A stretch of 64,000 bases of DNA, taken from the NCBI RefSeq assembly GCF_046292825.1, contig NZ_JBKBQG010000021.1:17658-81657 (forward strand), written 5' to 3'. The notes under the pieces were generated by a model, which saw only the letters and a list, made by a program, of their open reading frames with translations, was not told where the DNA came from and did no database searches. This document shows, piece by piece, positions 1 to 11,196 of this stretch (position 1 is the first letter of the stretch; each line of letters opens with the position of its first letter). Origin of the DNA: Salinarimonas sp046292825 (GTDB lineage Bacteria; Pseudomonadota; Alphaproteobacteria; Rhizobiales; Beijerinckiaceae). The translations under genes were made by a program, and so were the position numbers.

Positions 1-120
1 GCCTTCGGCGGCGCGCTCGCCCGCGAGGAGGGCGCGGATCTGCGCGTCGCCTTCGTGGTGGGGGATTCGCGCGAAGGGGTCGAGGGCGCGCTGCGCCAGA
101 TCGCGGCGCGGGCGTTCTGA
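1..120 (+). CDS. C-terminal fragment of an unidentified protein (cut by window start)
   Basis: Frame 1 is open from the first base to a TGA at 118-120 and gives 39 residues ending in IAARAF. The codon use matches the surrounding genes, so this is probably the 3' end of a real gene running in from the left. The stretch LRVAFVVGDSREGVEGALRQIA loosely resembles the end of a class I/II aminotransferase (LRxSF...LEEALRRL), but that is only an impression from a very short piece. It is followed by a hairpin at 144-171 and by the convergent rpmF gene. The function is not assigned. Confidence 0.55.
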   Translation, partial: AFGGALAREEGADLRVAFVVGDSREGVEGALRQIAARAF

Positions 121-143
121 CGAATTTCTGCCGGCGAAACGAA

Positions 144-171
144 GAACGCCGCCCCCTCGGGGACGGCGTTC
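144..171 (-). terminator. Hairpin terminator downstream of rpmF
   Basis: GAACGCCG at 144-151 pairs with CGGCGTTC at 164-171, and the inner CCCC/GGGG extends the stem. Read on the minus strand it lies just past the rpmF stop and is followed by a short T-containing stretch (CTTCGTTT). It may also serve the plus-strand gene ending at 120. Confidence 0.5.
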
Positions 172-199
172 CCTCACCTCGCGGTGCGGATCGGCGCGA

Positions 200-385
200 T
201 CAGGCGTCGGACTTGACGTCGAGCACCTTGCGGCCGCGATACATGCCCGTCTTCAGGTCGATGTGGTGCGGGCGGCGCAGCTCGCCGGAATCCTTGTCCT
301 CGACATAGGTCGGCGCCTTCAGGGCGTCCGCCGAACGGCGCATGCCGCGCTTCGACGGCGACGTCTTTCTCTTGGGAACGGCCAT
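200..385 (-). CDS. rpmF: 50S ribosomal protein L32
   Basis: This 61-residue protein starts MAVPKRKTSPSKRGMRRS, the hallmark N-terminus of bacterial ribosomal protein L32, a small basic component of the large subunit. The proteobacterial-type body follows (LRRPHHIDLKTGMYRGRKVL). It lacks the CxxC zinc pair of some L32 paralogues, as is usual in alphaproteobacteria. A GGAGA motif precedes the ATG by 7 bases. The gene lies downstream of mtgA on the same strand across 130 bp, an arrangement often seen in Hyphomicrobiales. A hairpin terminator follows at 144-171. Confidence 0.97.
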   Translation of the reverse strand: MAVPKRKTSPSKRGMRRSADALKAPTYVEDKDSGELRRPHHIDLKTGMYRGRKVLDVKSDA

Positions 386-515
386 TGTATCGTCTCCGTA
401 TCACGGCACGCGCACGAGCGCCGGCCGGCCCGGCCGCTCGCGCGAAACTCGGAATGAGGCGCGGCTTATACGCGCTCTCGCGGCCTCTGGCTAGCCCCGA
501 TTTCGCGCTCGCGCA

Positions 516-1256
516 TCATCGCGCGACGCAGGTCGAGAGGTCGCCCGATTGCTGCGCGCGCGCGATCAGCCGATCGGCGAGCCGGCGGTGGCCCTGGCCG
601 GGGGAAGCGGGGTTGCGCAGGATCGGATTCGGCAGCGCGGTCGCGAGGAGCGCCGCCTCGCGCTGGCTCAGATCCGCCGCGCTCTTGCCGAAATGGCGCT
701 GCGCGGCCGCCTCGATGCCGAAGACGCCTTCGCCCCATTCGGCGACGTTCAGATAGATCTCGAGGAGCCGGCTCTTGCCCCAAACCGCGTCGAGATAGAG
801 CGCGATGCCGATCTCGACCGCCTTGCGGACGACCGAACGATCCGGCCAGAGATAGACGTTCTTGGCCGTCTGCATCGGAATCGTGGACGCGCCCCGCAGC
901 GCGCCCGCGTCGATGACGCGGCGCAGCTCGTCCCAATCGACCCCGTTGTGGCGGCAGAAGCGGGCATCCTCCGAGGTGATCACGAGGCGGATCACGTGCG
1001 GGCTGATCGCCGAGAGCGGCACCACCCGCCGATCGACCGGCTGCAGGGTCGCCCAGCGCGCGAGCATCAGGGTGGACGGCGGCGTGATCGCGTAGGCGAT
1101 GACGCTCGAGGCGACGAACAGGGCGAGGAGCGCCGCGACGAGCAGGAACAGCCCGCGCACGAGCCGCGCGACGAGCCCGCGCTTGCGCCGACCCTTGCGC
1201 TTGCGCGGCAGGGTCTCGCCACCTCCGCTCTCCTCGGCGCCAGCCGGCCCCGCCAT
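516..1256 (-). CDS. mtgA: Monofunctional biosynthetic peptidoglycan transglycosylase
   Basis: This 246-residue protein has a basic, disordered N-terminus, one membrane anchor (about residues 31-55) and a GT51 glycosyltransferase domain. GT51 enzymes polymerise lipid II into glycan strands at the outer face of the inner membrane. The catalytic-Glu motif is visible (VITSEDARFCRHNGVDW, E96), followed by GASTIPMQTAKNVYLW and the conserved LLEIYLNVAEWGEGVFGIEAAA. No transpeptidase domain follows, so it is MtgA rather than a bifunctional PBP. The ATG at 1256 was chosen because GAGGGGAGAG lies directly upstream; an in-frame ATG at 1319 has no such site. It is divergent from the prenyl synthase gene. 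Confidence 0.93.
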   Translation of the reverse strand: MAGPAGAEESGGGETLPRKRKGRRKRGLVARLVRGLFLLVAALLALFVASSVIAYAITPPSTLMLARWATLQPVDRRVVPLSAISPHVIRLVITSEDARFCRHNGVDWDELRRVIDAGALRGASTIPMQTAKNVYLWPDRSVVRKAVEIGIALYLDAVWGKSRLLEIYLNVAEWGEGVFGIEAAAQRHFGKSAADLSQREAALLATALPNPILRNPASPGQGHRRLADRLIARAQQSGDLSTCVAR

Positions 1257-1355
1257 TCCGCTCTCCCCTCGCGATCGAGACGCCCGCGAACGCTTGACCC
1301 GAACCGCGCGAGAGGGCAAGCCCGAGCGGCATCATTGCGGGAGGTTCCATCACCG

Positions 1356-2282
1356 ATGAACGAGGCGCTCACCGCATTCGAGGCGCGTCTGCGCGCTGCG
1401 GCCGACACCATCGAGGCGCGGCTCGCCGCCCTTCTCGACGATGCCGCCCGCTCGGGCGAGATCGCCCGCGTGCCGCGACTGATGGCCGCGATGCGCCACG
1501 GCGCGCTCGCCGGCGGCAAGAGGCTGCGGCCCTTCCTCGCCATCGAGGCGGCGCGGATGCTCGGGCACGAAGGCGAGGGGCCGGTGCGCGCGGGTCTCGC
1601 GATCGAGCTCGTCCATTGCTATTCCCTCGTCCACGACGACCTGCCGGCGATGGACGACGACGATCTGCGCCGCGGCAAGCCGACCGTCCACAAGGCTTTC
1701 GACGACGCGACCGCGATCCTCGCGGGCGACGCGCTCCTCACGCTCGCCTTCGAGGTCGCGGGCGATTCGCGCGGGGATGTCGAGCCGGGTGCGGCTTGCG
1801 CGCTCGTGGTGGGGCTCGCGCGCGCGGCGGGGCTCGGGGGCATGGTCGGCGGGCAGATGCTCGATCTCGCCGCCGAGGGGCGCTACGGCCCGCGCACGCT
1901 CGCCGAGGGCGAGATCCGCACCCTGCAGGCGATGAAGACCGGCGCCCTGCTCGCCTTCTCGGCCGAGGCCGGCGCGATCGTCGCCGGCGCCGATGCGGAG
2001 ACCCGCGCGCGCCTCCTCGCCTATGGCCGCGCGCTCGGCGCCGCCTTCCAGATCGCCGACGACATCCTCGACCGCGAGGCCACCGCCGAGGCGCTCGGCA
2101 AGGCGGTCGGCAAGGATGCCGAGCGCGGCAAGGGCACGCTCGTCGACATCCTCGGGATCGACGCCGCCCGGGCCGAGTGCGCCCGCCTCGTCGGGGAAGC
2201 CGAGGCCGCCCTGGCGCCGTTCGGCGCGCGGGCCGACGTGCTGATGGCGGCCGCGCGGTTCACCGCCGCGCGGAAATCGTGA
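1356..2282 (+). CDS. ispA: Farnesyl diphosphate synthase (short-chain polyprenyl synthase)
   Basis: This 308-residue trans-prenyltransferase has both aspartate-rich motifs, DDLPAMD (residues 94-100) followed by DDDLRRGKPT, and DDILD (235-239). Upstream are GGKRLRPFL and HCYSLVHDD, as in IspA-type farnesyl diphosphate synthases. It condenses IPP with DMAPP/GPP to FPP for quinone, hopanoid, carotenoid and undecaprenyl synthesis in the cytosol. The two extra residues in the first motif (type II FPPS) support a C15 product, although geranylgeranyl synthases can look similar. The start has GGGAGG upstream. The gene is divergent from mtgA, and a family A repeat follows. Confidence 0.9.
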   Translation: MNEALTAFEARLRAAADTIEARLAALLDDAARSGEIARVPRLMAAMRHGALAGGKRLRPFLAIEAARMLGHEGEGPVRAGLAIELVHCYSLVHDDLPAMDDDDLRRGKPTVHKAFDDATAILAGDALLTLAFEVAGDSRGDVEPGAACALVVGLARAAGLGGMVGGQMLDLAAEGRYGPRTLAEGEIRTLQAMKTGALLAFSAEAGAIVAGADAETRARLLAYGRALGAAFQIADDILDREATAEALGKAVGKDAERGKGTLVDILGIDAARAECARLVGEAEAALAPFGARADVLMAAARFTAARKS

Positions 2283-2333
2283 GGGGGGACGCTGCGATCG
2301 GAGTTCGTGACTCGTTAACCTACCTGCGACGCC

Positions 2334-2510
2334 GTCATTCCGGGGCGCGGAGCGAGCCCGGAACCCAGACTCCCGACGTCCGATGAGCAGCCTATAGGCT
2401 GCGTCCTTCAACGCATCCAGGGCCTTGAGCTGCGGAGCGAGCGCGCATGCGCGCTCGAACGAGCGTCATGGTTCTGGGTTCCGGGCTCGCTTCGCGCCCC
2501 GGAATGACGG
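2334..2510. repeat. Family A cloverleaf repeat, copy 1 (reverse orientation)
   Basis: About 177 bp bounded by GTCATTCCGGGGCGC and GCGCCCCGGAATGAC inverted arms that extend inward over roughly 30 bp. Inside are the perfect 16-bp palindrome GCAGCCTATAGGCTGC and a GAGCGCGCATGCGCGCTC hairpin. The internal part is the reverse complement of copies 3 and 4. It fills the convergent gap between ispA and the COG0523 gene. Confidence 0.85.
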
Positions 2511-2532
2511 GGTGGAGAAGATTTTTCGTCCC

Positions 2533-3702
2533 TCAACGCTGCGCCTTCATCCCCGACAGGAGCGCGAGCGGGTTGTCGGCGAGGGCGGCTTCGTCCGGGC
2601 GGTCGATGCCGGGCTCGTTGCGGAAGGCGGCCCAGAGGCTGCGGACATAGGCGGGATCGAGATCCTTGCCGATGAGGACGAGGCGGCTGCGGCGGTCCTC
2701 GTCGGGCCAGCGCTCGAGCACGGCAGGCACGTGGATCACGTGCTGGACGCCGTGGACGACGATCGGGTGCTCGGGATCCTCGGCGATCGCGACGATGCCC
2801 TTGAGCCGCAGGAGCTTGGGCCCCTGCGTCGCGCGCAGCATGTCGAGGAAGAGATCGAGCGTGCGCTGCGGCACCGGCGCGTCCGAGACGAGGCAGAAGG
2901 CGCGGATCGAGGCGTCGTGGCGGTTCACGTCGTGGTGGTGGTGGCCGTGATCGTGATCGCCGTGGCCATGGTGATGGTGGTGGTGCCCGTGGGCGCGCTC
3001 GTGCGCCGCCGCCTCGGCCGCCGCGACGGCCTCCGCCGAGAGCCAGGCGGCGACGTCCGACGGCTTGGCCGCGAGGTCGAACGGGCCGCGGCCCAGGATC
3101 TCGCGCGCGGGGATCGCGCCGGCGACCGCGCGGTGGCGCCGCGCGCCGGGGGCGAGCGCGGCGAGGCGCGCCTCGAGCGCGGCGAGGGCGTCGGCGCTCG
3201 CGATGTCGGACTTGGTGACGACGATCTCGTCGGCCACCGCCACCTGCTTGAGCGCCTCCTCGTGCGCGTCGAGCGTCGCCGCGCCGTTGACCGCGTCGAC
3301 GACCGTGACCACGCCCTCGACGGGGTAGCGCAGCTTCAGATAGGGGTGGTAGAGCACCGCGTGCAGGATCGGCGCGGGATCGGCGAGGCCCGTCGTCTCG
3401 ACGATCACGCGCTCGAAGGGCATGATCCGCCCGTTGTCGCGCCGCCGCAGAAGGTCCTCGAGCGTCGCCACGAGATCCCCGCGCACCGTGCAGCACAGAC
3501 ACCCCGCCGAGAGCAGCACCATGCCCTCGTCCACCGTCTCGACGAGGAGGTGATCGAGCCCGATCTCGCCGAACTCGTTCATGATCACGACGGTGTTCGA
3601 CAGCCCCTCGTCCTTCAGGAGCGCATTGAGCAGCGTCGTCTTCCCCGCGCCGAGGAAGCCGGTGAGGATCGTGAGCGGGATCGGGTCCGGTCGGGCGTTC
3701 AT
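2533..3702 (-). CDS. COG0523 (CobW/YjiA-family) metallochaperone GTPase
   Basis: This is a 389-residue G3E GTPase. Walker A is GFLGAGKT (15-22). The metal-binding CxCC motif is CLCC (68-71). ETTGLADPAP and VVTKSD (guanine specificity) follow, and the C-terminal CobW_C domain starts near 264. Between the two domains lies a very histidine-rich segment (about 234-262), typical of subgroups that insert or buffer zinc, cobalt or nickel. The metal and client protein cannot be told from sequence, and no B12 or nitrile hydratase genes are adjacent. The start at 3702 has GGAG 6 bases upstream; an earlier in-frame ATG at 3789 lies within a repeat and is unlikely. Confidence 0.9.
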   Translation of the reverse strand: MNARPDPIPLTILTGFLGAGKTTLLNALLKDEGLSNTVVIMNEFGEIGLDHLLVETVDEGMVLLSAGCLCCTVRGDLVATLEDLLRRRDNGRIMPFERVIVETTGLADPAPILHAVLYHPYLKLRYPVEGVVTVVDAVNGAATLDAHEEALKQVAVADEIVVTKSDIASADALAALEARLAALAPGARRHRAVAGAIPAREILGRGPFDLAAKPSDVAAWLSAEAVAAAEAAAHERAHGHHHHHHGHGDHDHGHHHHDVNRHDASIRAFCLVSDAPVPQRTLDLFLDMLRATQGPKLLRLKGIVAIAEDPEHPIVVHGVQHVIHVPAVLERWPDEDRRSRLVLIGKDLDPAYVRSLWAAFRNEPGIDRPDEAALADNPLALLSGMKAQR

Positions 3703-3763
3703 GGGCGGCTCCTCGAAGGTCGAGGAGAAGTAGCGCCGCGGGGAGAATGTTACAAGGTCACAT

Positions 3764-3903
3764 CCCTCCCCGGAGGGGAGGGTGGACACGGGAGCGCTAG
3801 CGACCGTGGCCGGGTGGGGCCCGGGTCGAGACTATCCTGCAAACCTCGGGCCCCACCCGACCCCTTCGCTGCGCTCAGGGGCCACCCTCCCCTGCGGGGA
3901 GGG
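3764..3903. repeat. Family B hairpin repeat, copy 1
   Basis: A CCCTCCCCGGAGGGGAGGG hairpin begins the unit. A GGGTGGGGCCCGGGT / GGGCCCCACCC inverted pair lies in the middle, and CCACCCTCCCCTGCGGGGAGGG ends it. The same arrangement recurs at 44520-44660, 45988-46250 and 63822-63898. It separates the COG0523 gene from kynA and ends at the kynA stop region, where the hairpins may help stop transcription. Confidence 0.8.
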
Positions 3904-3904
3904 A

Positions 3905-4723
3905 TCACAGCGAGGTGCGCAGGCGCCACAGTTCGGGGAAGAACGGCTTCTCCAGCACGCCCTTGAGGTAGGACACGCCCGGCGAGCCGCCGGTGCCGCG
4001 GCGGAAGCCGATGATGCGCTCGACGGTGGTCACGTGGCGGAAGCGCCATTGGCGCATCAGGTCCTCGAGATCGACGAGCTCCTCGGCGAGCTCGTAGAGA
4101 TCGAACAGCTCCTCCGAGCGGCGGTAGACGGCGCCCCAGGCGGCCTCGAGCCCCTCGTCGTAGGCGTGCGGCTCGCGCACGTCGCGGGCGAGCAGAGGCT
4201 CGGGCACGGGCAGGCCGCGCCGCGCGAGGAGGCGGATCGCCTCGTCGTAGATCGAGGGCGCCTCGAAGGCGGCGAGAAGCGGCTCGTGGCGGGCGGGCGC
4301 GTGGGCATGCGGTTTCAGCATGCCCGCCGACTTGGCGCCGAGCTTGAACTCGATCATCCGATATTGAAACGATTGAAAGCCCGACGAGGCCCCGAGCCGC
4401 TCGCGGAAGGCGAGGTAATCGGCCGGCGTCATCGTCGAGAGCACGTCCCAGGCGCGCACGAGCTGCTCCTGGATGCGCCCGCAGCGCGCGAGCGCCTTGA
4501 AGGCGGGGCGCAGGCGGTCCTCGCGGATCGCGCCCATCGCGGAATCGAGCTCGTGGATGAAGAGCTTCATCCACAATTCCTGCACCTGGTGGATGACGAC
4601 GAAGAGCGTCTCGTCGTGCTGGCCCGAGAGCGGCTCCTGCGCCGAGAGGAGCACGTCGAGGCGCAGATAGTCGCCATAGGACATGTCGTTCGAGAAATCG
4701 GTCTTGACCCCGTCCGTCGCCAT
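3905..4723 (-). CDS. kynA: Tryptophan 2,3-dioxygenase
   Basis: This 272-residue haem dioxygenase opens the tryptophan indole ring to N-formylkynurenine. The family signature SGQHDETLFVVIHQVQELW (about 34-51) carries the distal His45. Also present are SSGFQSFQYRMIEF and the haem-ligand region RHVTTVERIIGFRRGTGGSPG near 230-255. Length and order match bacterial TDOs. The start at 4723 (MATDGVK) is preceded by AGGGGAGG; an upstream in-frame ATG at 4807 would overlap the divergent gene's leader. It is divergent from the PLP enzyme at 4812, a common catabolic pairing. Confidence 0.95.
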   Translation of the reverse strand: MATDGVKTDFSNDMSYGDYLRLDVLLSAQEPLSGQHDETLFVVIHQVQELWMKLFIHELDSAMGAIREDRLRPAFKALARCGRIQEQLVRAWDVLSTMTPADYLAFRERLGASSGFQSFQYRMIEFKLGAKSAGMLKPHAHAPARHEPLLAAFEAPSIYDEAIRLLARRGLPVPEPLLARDVREPHAYDEGLEAAWGAVYRRSEELFDLYELAEELVDLEDLMRQWRFRHVTTVERIIGFRRGTGGSPGVSYLKGVLEKPFFPELWRLRTSL

Positions 4724-4811
4724 GGCGCCCTCCCCTGAATGATTGAAGCTTGAAATATCTCGCGCCCCGACACAAGCTGCATGCCGCTCCTCGTCATGGC
4801 GGTACACATCG
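4724..4811. promoter_or_regulatory. Divergent control region kynA / kynU-like
   Basis: This 88-bp gap separates two head-to-head genes and holds the only AT-rich patch nearby (TTGAAGCTTGAAATATCT, from 4743). Two TTGAA direct repeats (4743-4747 and 4750-4754) flank GC. Such a site could bind an Lrp/KynR-type regulator, but no regulator gene is adjacent and the assignment is inference. Confidence 0.35.
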
Positions 4812-5984
4812 ATGCTCGACCTGCGCGCCCATTTCAGCCGATTCCGCGAGGCCGACCCCGATCGCCTCCACCTCGCCGCCCATTCGCACCATTATTGGCC
4901 GGACGTTGCGGGCGAGGCGCAGATCGCCGCCTTCGACGACGCCGCGCGGCTCGCGGACGGCAAGTGGGGCCACGTGCTCGGGCCGCTCTGGCAGGCCTGC
5001 CAGGCTCATGTCGCCCGCGTCCTCTCGCTGCCCGATACGGGGAGCGTCGTCTTCGCGCAGAACACCTTCGAATTGTGGCTGCGGCTCCTCTCCTGCCTGC
5101 CGACGGACCGCCCCTTACGCATCCTCGCGACCGACGGCGAGTTCCACTCCTTCAACCGGCTCTCGCGGCGGCTCGCGGAAGACGGCCTCGTCGCCCTCGA
5201 GACGGTGCCCGTCGAGCCCTTCGCGACCTTCGCCGAGCGCTTCGCGGACGCGGCGCGGGAGGGCGGGCACGATCTCGTGCTGTTCAGCCAGGTCCTGTTC
5301 GGATCGGGATTCGTGGTCGACCCGCTGGAGGAGGTGGTCGCCGCGGTGCGCGACGCCGAGACCTTCGTCGTGATCGACGGCTATCACGGCTTCATGGCGC
5401 GGCCGACGGACCTCTCGCGGCTCGCCGGGCGCGTGTTCTACATGTCGGGCGGCTACAAATACGTGATGGCGGGCGAGGGCGCGGCCTTCATGCATTGCCC
5501 GCCCGGTTACGGCGAGCGCCCCCGCGCCACCGGCTGGTACGCCGCCTTCGGGGCGCTGACGCAGCGTCAGGCCGGCACGGTGCCCTATGCTCGAGACGGC
5601 TTCCGCTTCATGGGCGCGACCTTCGATCCCACCGCGCTCTACCGCTTCGACGCGGTGATGGCCTGGCTCGACGGGCTCGGAATCGATGCGGGCCGCGTGC
5701 ATGCCCATGCGATCGCCTGCCAGGAGGCGTTCTGCGAAGGCCTCGCTGAGGCCGACGCGCCGATCGGCGAGCGCGATCTGGTCCTGCCGCTCTCCGAGAC
5801 GCGACGCGGCAATTTCCTCGGCTTCCGCCGCGCGGACGCGGCCGCCCTTCAGGAACGGCTCGCCGCCGCGCGCATCGTCACGGATTCGCGCGGCGACGTG
5901 CTGCGCATCGGCTTCGGGCTCTACCACGTGGCGGACGAAGCGCGAGAAGCCGCCCACCGCGTCGCCCGCGCGCTCGCGGCGTGA
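4812..5984 (+). CDS. Class V PLP-dependent aminotransferase-fold enzyme, probable kynureninase
   Basis: This 390-residue fold-type I PLP enzyme has the Schiff-base lysine in SGGYKYVMAGEG (K216) and the pyridine-N aspartate in VVIDGYHG (D189). Its position head-to-head with tryptophan dioxygenase suggests the next hydrolytic step, kynurenine to anthranilate plus alanine. It is, however, a divergent member of the class V family and not a textbook KynU, and no kynurenine formamidase gene lies beside it. Cysteine desulfurase-like or other beta-eliminating activity cannot be excluded. The ATG at 4812 aligns with the family N-terminus; an earlier in-frame ATG at 4743 lies in the promoter patch. Confidence 0.68.
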   Translation: MLDLRAHFSRFREADPDRLHLAAHSHHYWPDVAGEAQIAAFDDAARLADGKWGHVLGPLWQACQAHVARVLSLPDTGSVVFAQNTFELWLRLLSCLPTDRPLRILATDGEFHSFNRLSRRLAEDGLVALETVPVEPFATFAERFADAAREGGHDLVLFSQVLFGSGFVVDPLEEVVAAVRDAETFVVIDGYHGFMARPTDLSRLAGRVFYMSGGYKYVMAGEGAAFMHCPPGYGERPRATGWYAAFGALTQRQAGTVPYARDGFRFMGATFDPTALYRFDAVMAWLDGLGIDAGRVHAHAIACQEAFCEGLAEADAPIGERDLVLPLSETRRGNFLGFRRADAAALQERLAAARIVTDSRGDVLRIGFGLYHVADEAREAAHRVARALAA

Positions 5985-6010
5985 GAGGTCCCTCGATCTG
6001 TTCGAGGGGT

Positions 6011-6186
6011 GTCATCCGGACGCCGAAGGCGATCCGGGACCCATGCCCACGACGTGCGAGTCGCAGCCTATAGGCTGCGTTTCGCCGACATGCCCTGCTG
6101 AAATGTCTTGGAGCGAGCGCGGCATGCGCGCTCGGACGATCGTCGGAGCGTATGGGTCCCGGGTCCGCTTCGCGGCCCGGGATGAC
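6011..6186. repeat. Family A cloverleaf repeat, copy 2 (reverse orientation, diverged)
   Basis: This copy is more diverged. It starts GTCATCCGGACGCCGAAGG and ends CGGCCCGGGATGAC, so the outer stem has several mismatches. The perfect palindrome GCAGCCTATAGGCTGC and the GCGCGGCATGCGCGCTC element are kept. It lies in the convergent gap between the kynU-like gene and the 5-oxoprolinase gene. Confidence 0.8.
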
Positions 6187-6214
6187 AGCCTTCGCATCGT
6201 CGACGAACGGCGGC

Positions 6215-9889
<3,675 letters not shown>

Positions 9890-9941
9890 CTGATGGGCCC
9901 TTTTCGCGAAAGCGCTCTCGAGGCGCGGGCAGGGTCCGGCC

Positions 9942-9973
9942 TCATCGAGAAAATGTCAACATTTTTTCGATGA
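9942..9973. promoter_or_regulatory. 32-bp palindrome, candidate operator between hydantoinase and TRAP operons
   Basis: TCATCGAGAAAATGT (9942-9956) and ACATTTTTTCGATGA (9959-9973) are inverted arms of 15 bp with one mismatch around a CA centre. On the minus strand the centre contains a TTGACA (9959-9954) placed as a -35 box for the hydantoinase gene. A plus-strand TTGACA lies at 9989-9994 towards the TRAP operon. A repressor bound here could control both operons. The nearby MarR-type gene is a candidate, which is inference. Confidence 0.6.
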
Positions 9974-10103
9974 ACCGCGAGCGGATTATTGACAACGCTA
10001 CGGCTGGCGTTCACGCTCAGGAAATCGCGCGAGAACCGGAGGGGACCGCGCGGGAGACGCCGCGCCTGGGGAGGCGCACGTCTCCGCAACGGGAGAGACC
10101 ATC

Positions 10104-11078
10104 ATGAACCTCATCGCAAAGAGCCTCGTCGGCGCAAGCTTCGCCGCGATCCTGGCCGGCCCGGCGCTCGCCCAGACCTGGGACATGCCGACCCCCTATC
10201 CGGACGCGAATTTCCACACGGTCAACATCCGCCAATTCGCCGAGGACGTGTCGGCCGCGACCAACGGCGCGCTGACGATCACCGTCCATTCGAACGGCTC
10301 GCTGATCCGCCACCCCGAGATCCGCCGCACGGTGCGCGCCGGCACGGTGCCGATCGGCGAGGTGCTGATCTCGCTCGCCGCCAACGAGAACCCGCTCTAC
10401 GGCCTCGACAGCGTGCCCTTCCTCGCCACCTCCTACGAGGACGCCTTCGCCCTCTATCAGGCGCAGAAACCCGCGCTCGAAGAGGCGCTCGCCGGCGAGG
10501 GGCTCACCCTCCTGTTCTCCGTGCCGTGGCCGCCGCAGGGCATCTACGCGAAGAACGAGATCACCCGCATCGAGGACCTGCAGGGCCTGCGCTTCCGCAC
10601 CTACAATCCCGGCACCGGCCGCATCGCCGAGATCTCCGGCGCGACGCCGGTCCAGGTCGAGGTCGCCGACCTGCCGACCGCCTTCGCCACGGGCCGCGTC
10701 GAGGCGACGATCACCTCGACGTCGACGGGCGTGAACTCCACCTTCTGGGACTTCGTCGACTATTACCACGATACCCAGGCCTGGCTGCCGCGCAACATGG
10801 TCTTCGTCAACACGGCCGCCTTCGAAGCTCTCGACGAGGCGACCCGCGCCGCGATCCGCGAGGCCGCCGCCGCCGCCGAGGAGCGCGGCTGGCAGCTCTC
10901 GCAGGAGGACAACGCGAAGTCCCGCGCGATCCTCGAGGAGAACGGCATCAACGTGATCGAGCCCTCCGAGGAGCTGCGGGCAGGCTTCGCGGCGATCGGC
11001 GAGCAGATCGCCGGCGAGTGGGCCGAGCAGATGGGCCCGACGGGCACCGAGATCCTCGAGCGCTTCCGGGCTCGGTGA
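10104..11078 (+). CDS. TRAP transporter substrate-binding protein, DctP family
   Basis: This 324-residue periplasmic protein has a Sec signal peptide (cleavage after GPALA, about residue 23) and a DctP-type fold. The conserved helix region reads LQGLRFRTYNPGTGRIAEISGATPVQVE, with the arginine that usually salt-bridges a carboxylate ligand. It captures the solute for the QM permease encoded next. An AGAG-type site precedes the ATG weakly (GGGAGAGACC). A stable hairpin separates it from dctQ. The ligand is probably an organic acid or lactam acid related to the hydantoinase upstream. Confidence 0.92.
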   Translation: MNLIAKSLVGASFAAILAGPALAQTWDMPTPYPDANFHTVNIRQFAEDVSAATNGALTITVHSNGSLIRHPEIRRTVRAGTVPIGEVLISLAANENPLYGLDSVPFLATSYEDAFALYQAQKPALEEALAGEGLTLLFSVPWPPQGIYAKNEITRIEDLQGLRFRTYNPGTGRIAEISGATPVQVEVADLPTAFATGRVEATITSTSTGVNSTFWDFVDYYHDTQAWLPRNMVFVNTAAFEALDEATRAAIREAAAAAEERGWQLSQEDNAKSRAILEENGINVIEPSEELRAGFAAIGEQIAGEWAEQMGPTGTEILERFRAR

Positions 11079-11088
11079 GAGGCGACAA

Positions 11089-11123
11089 GAGAGGGGCTCC
11101 CGCCGCAAGCGGGGGCCCTTCTC
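11089..11123 (+). terminator. Intercistronic hairpin between TRAP P and Q genes
   Basis: GAGAGGGGCTCCCGC (11089-11103) pairs, with a few mismatches, with GCGGGGGCCCTTCTC (11109-11123). There is no long T-run. Such structures between a binding-protein gene and its permease genes often stabilise or attenuate the message, so that the periplasmic protein is made in excess. Confidence 0.5.
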
Positions 11124-11196
11124 GCATGGACCCCGCTCGCTCGGGAACCCTCGCGCGTTCCCGCCCCGCCGCTCCTCCCTTCTCGGACGCCTCGTC

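Noticed and set aside
2281..2340. TTAAC near 2315 considered as a regulatory site
   Set aside because: Lies downstream of ispA in a convergent gap with no gene to regulate and lacks the second half-site.
2334..2510. Cloverleaf-like fold considered as a tRNA or other structured RNA gene
   Set aside because: Far too long for tRNA, no T-loop (GTTCGA-type) or anticodon arrangement, and present in several copies and orientations, so it is a repeat element.
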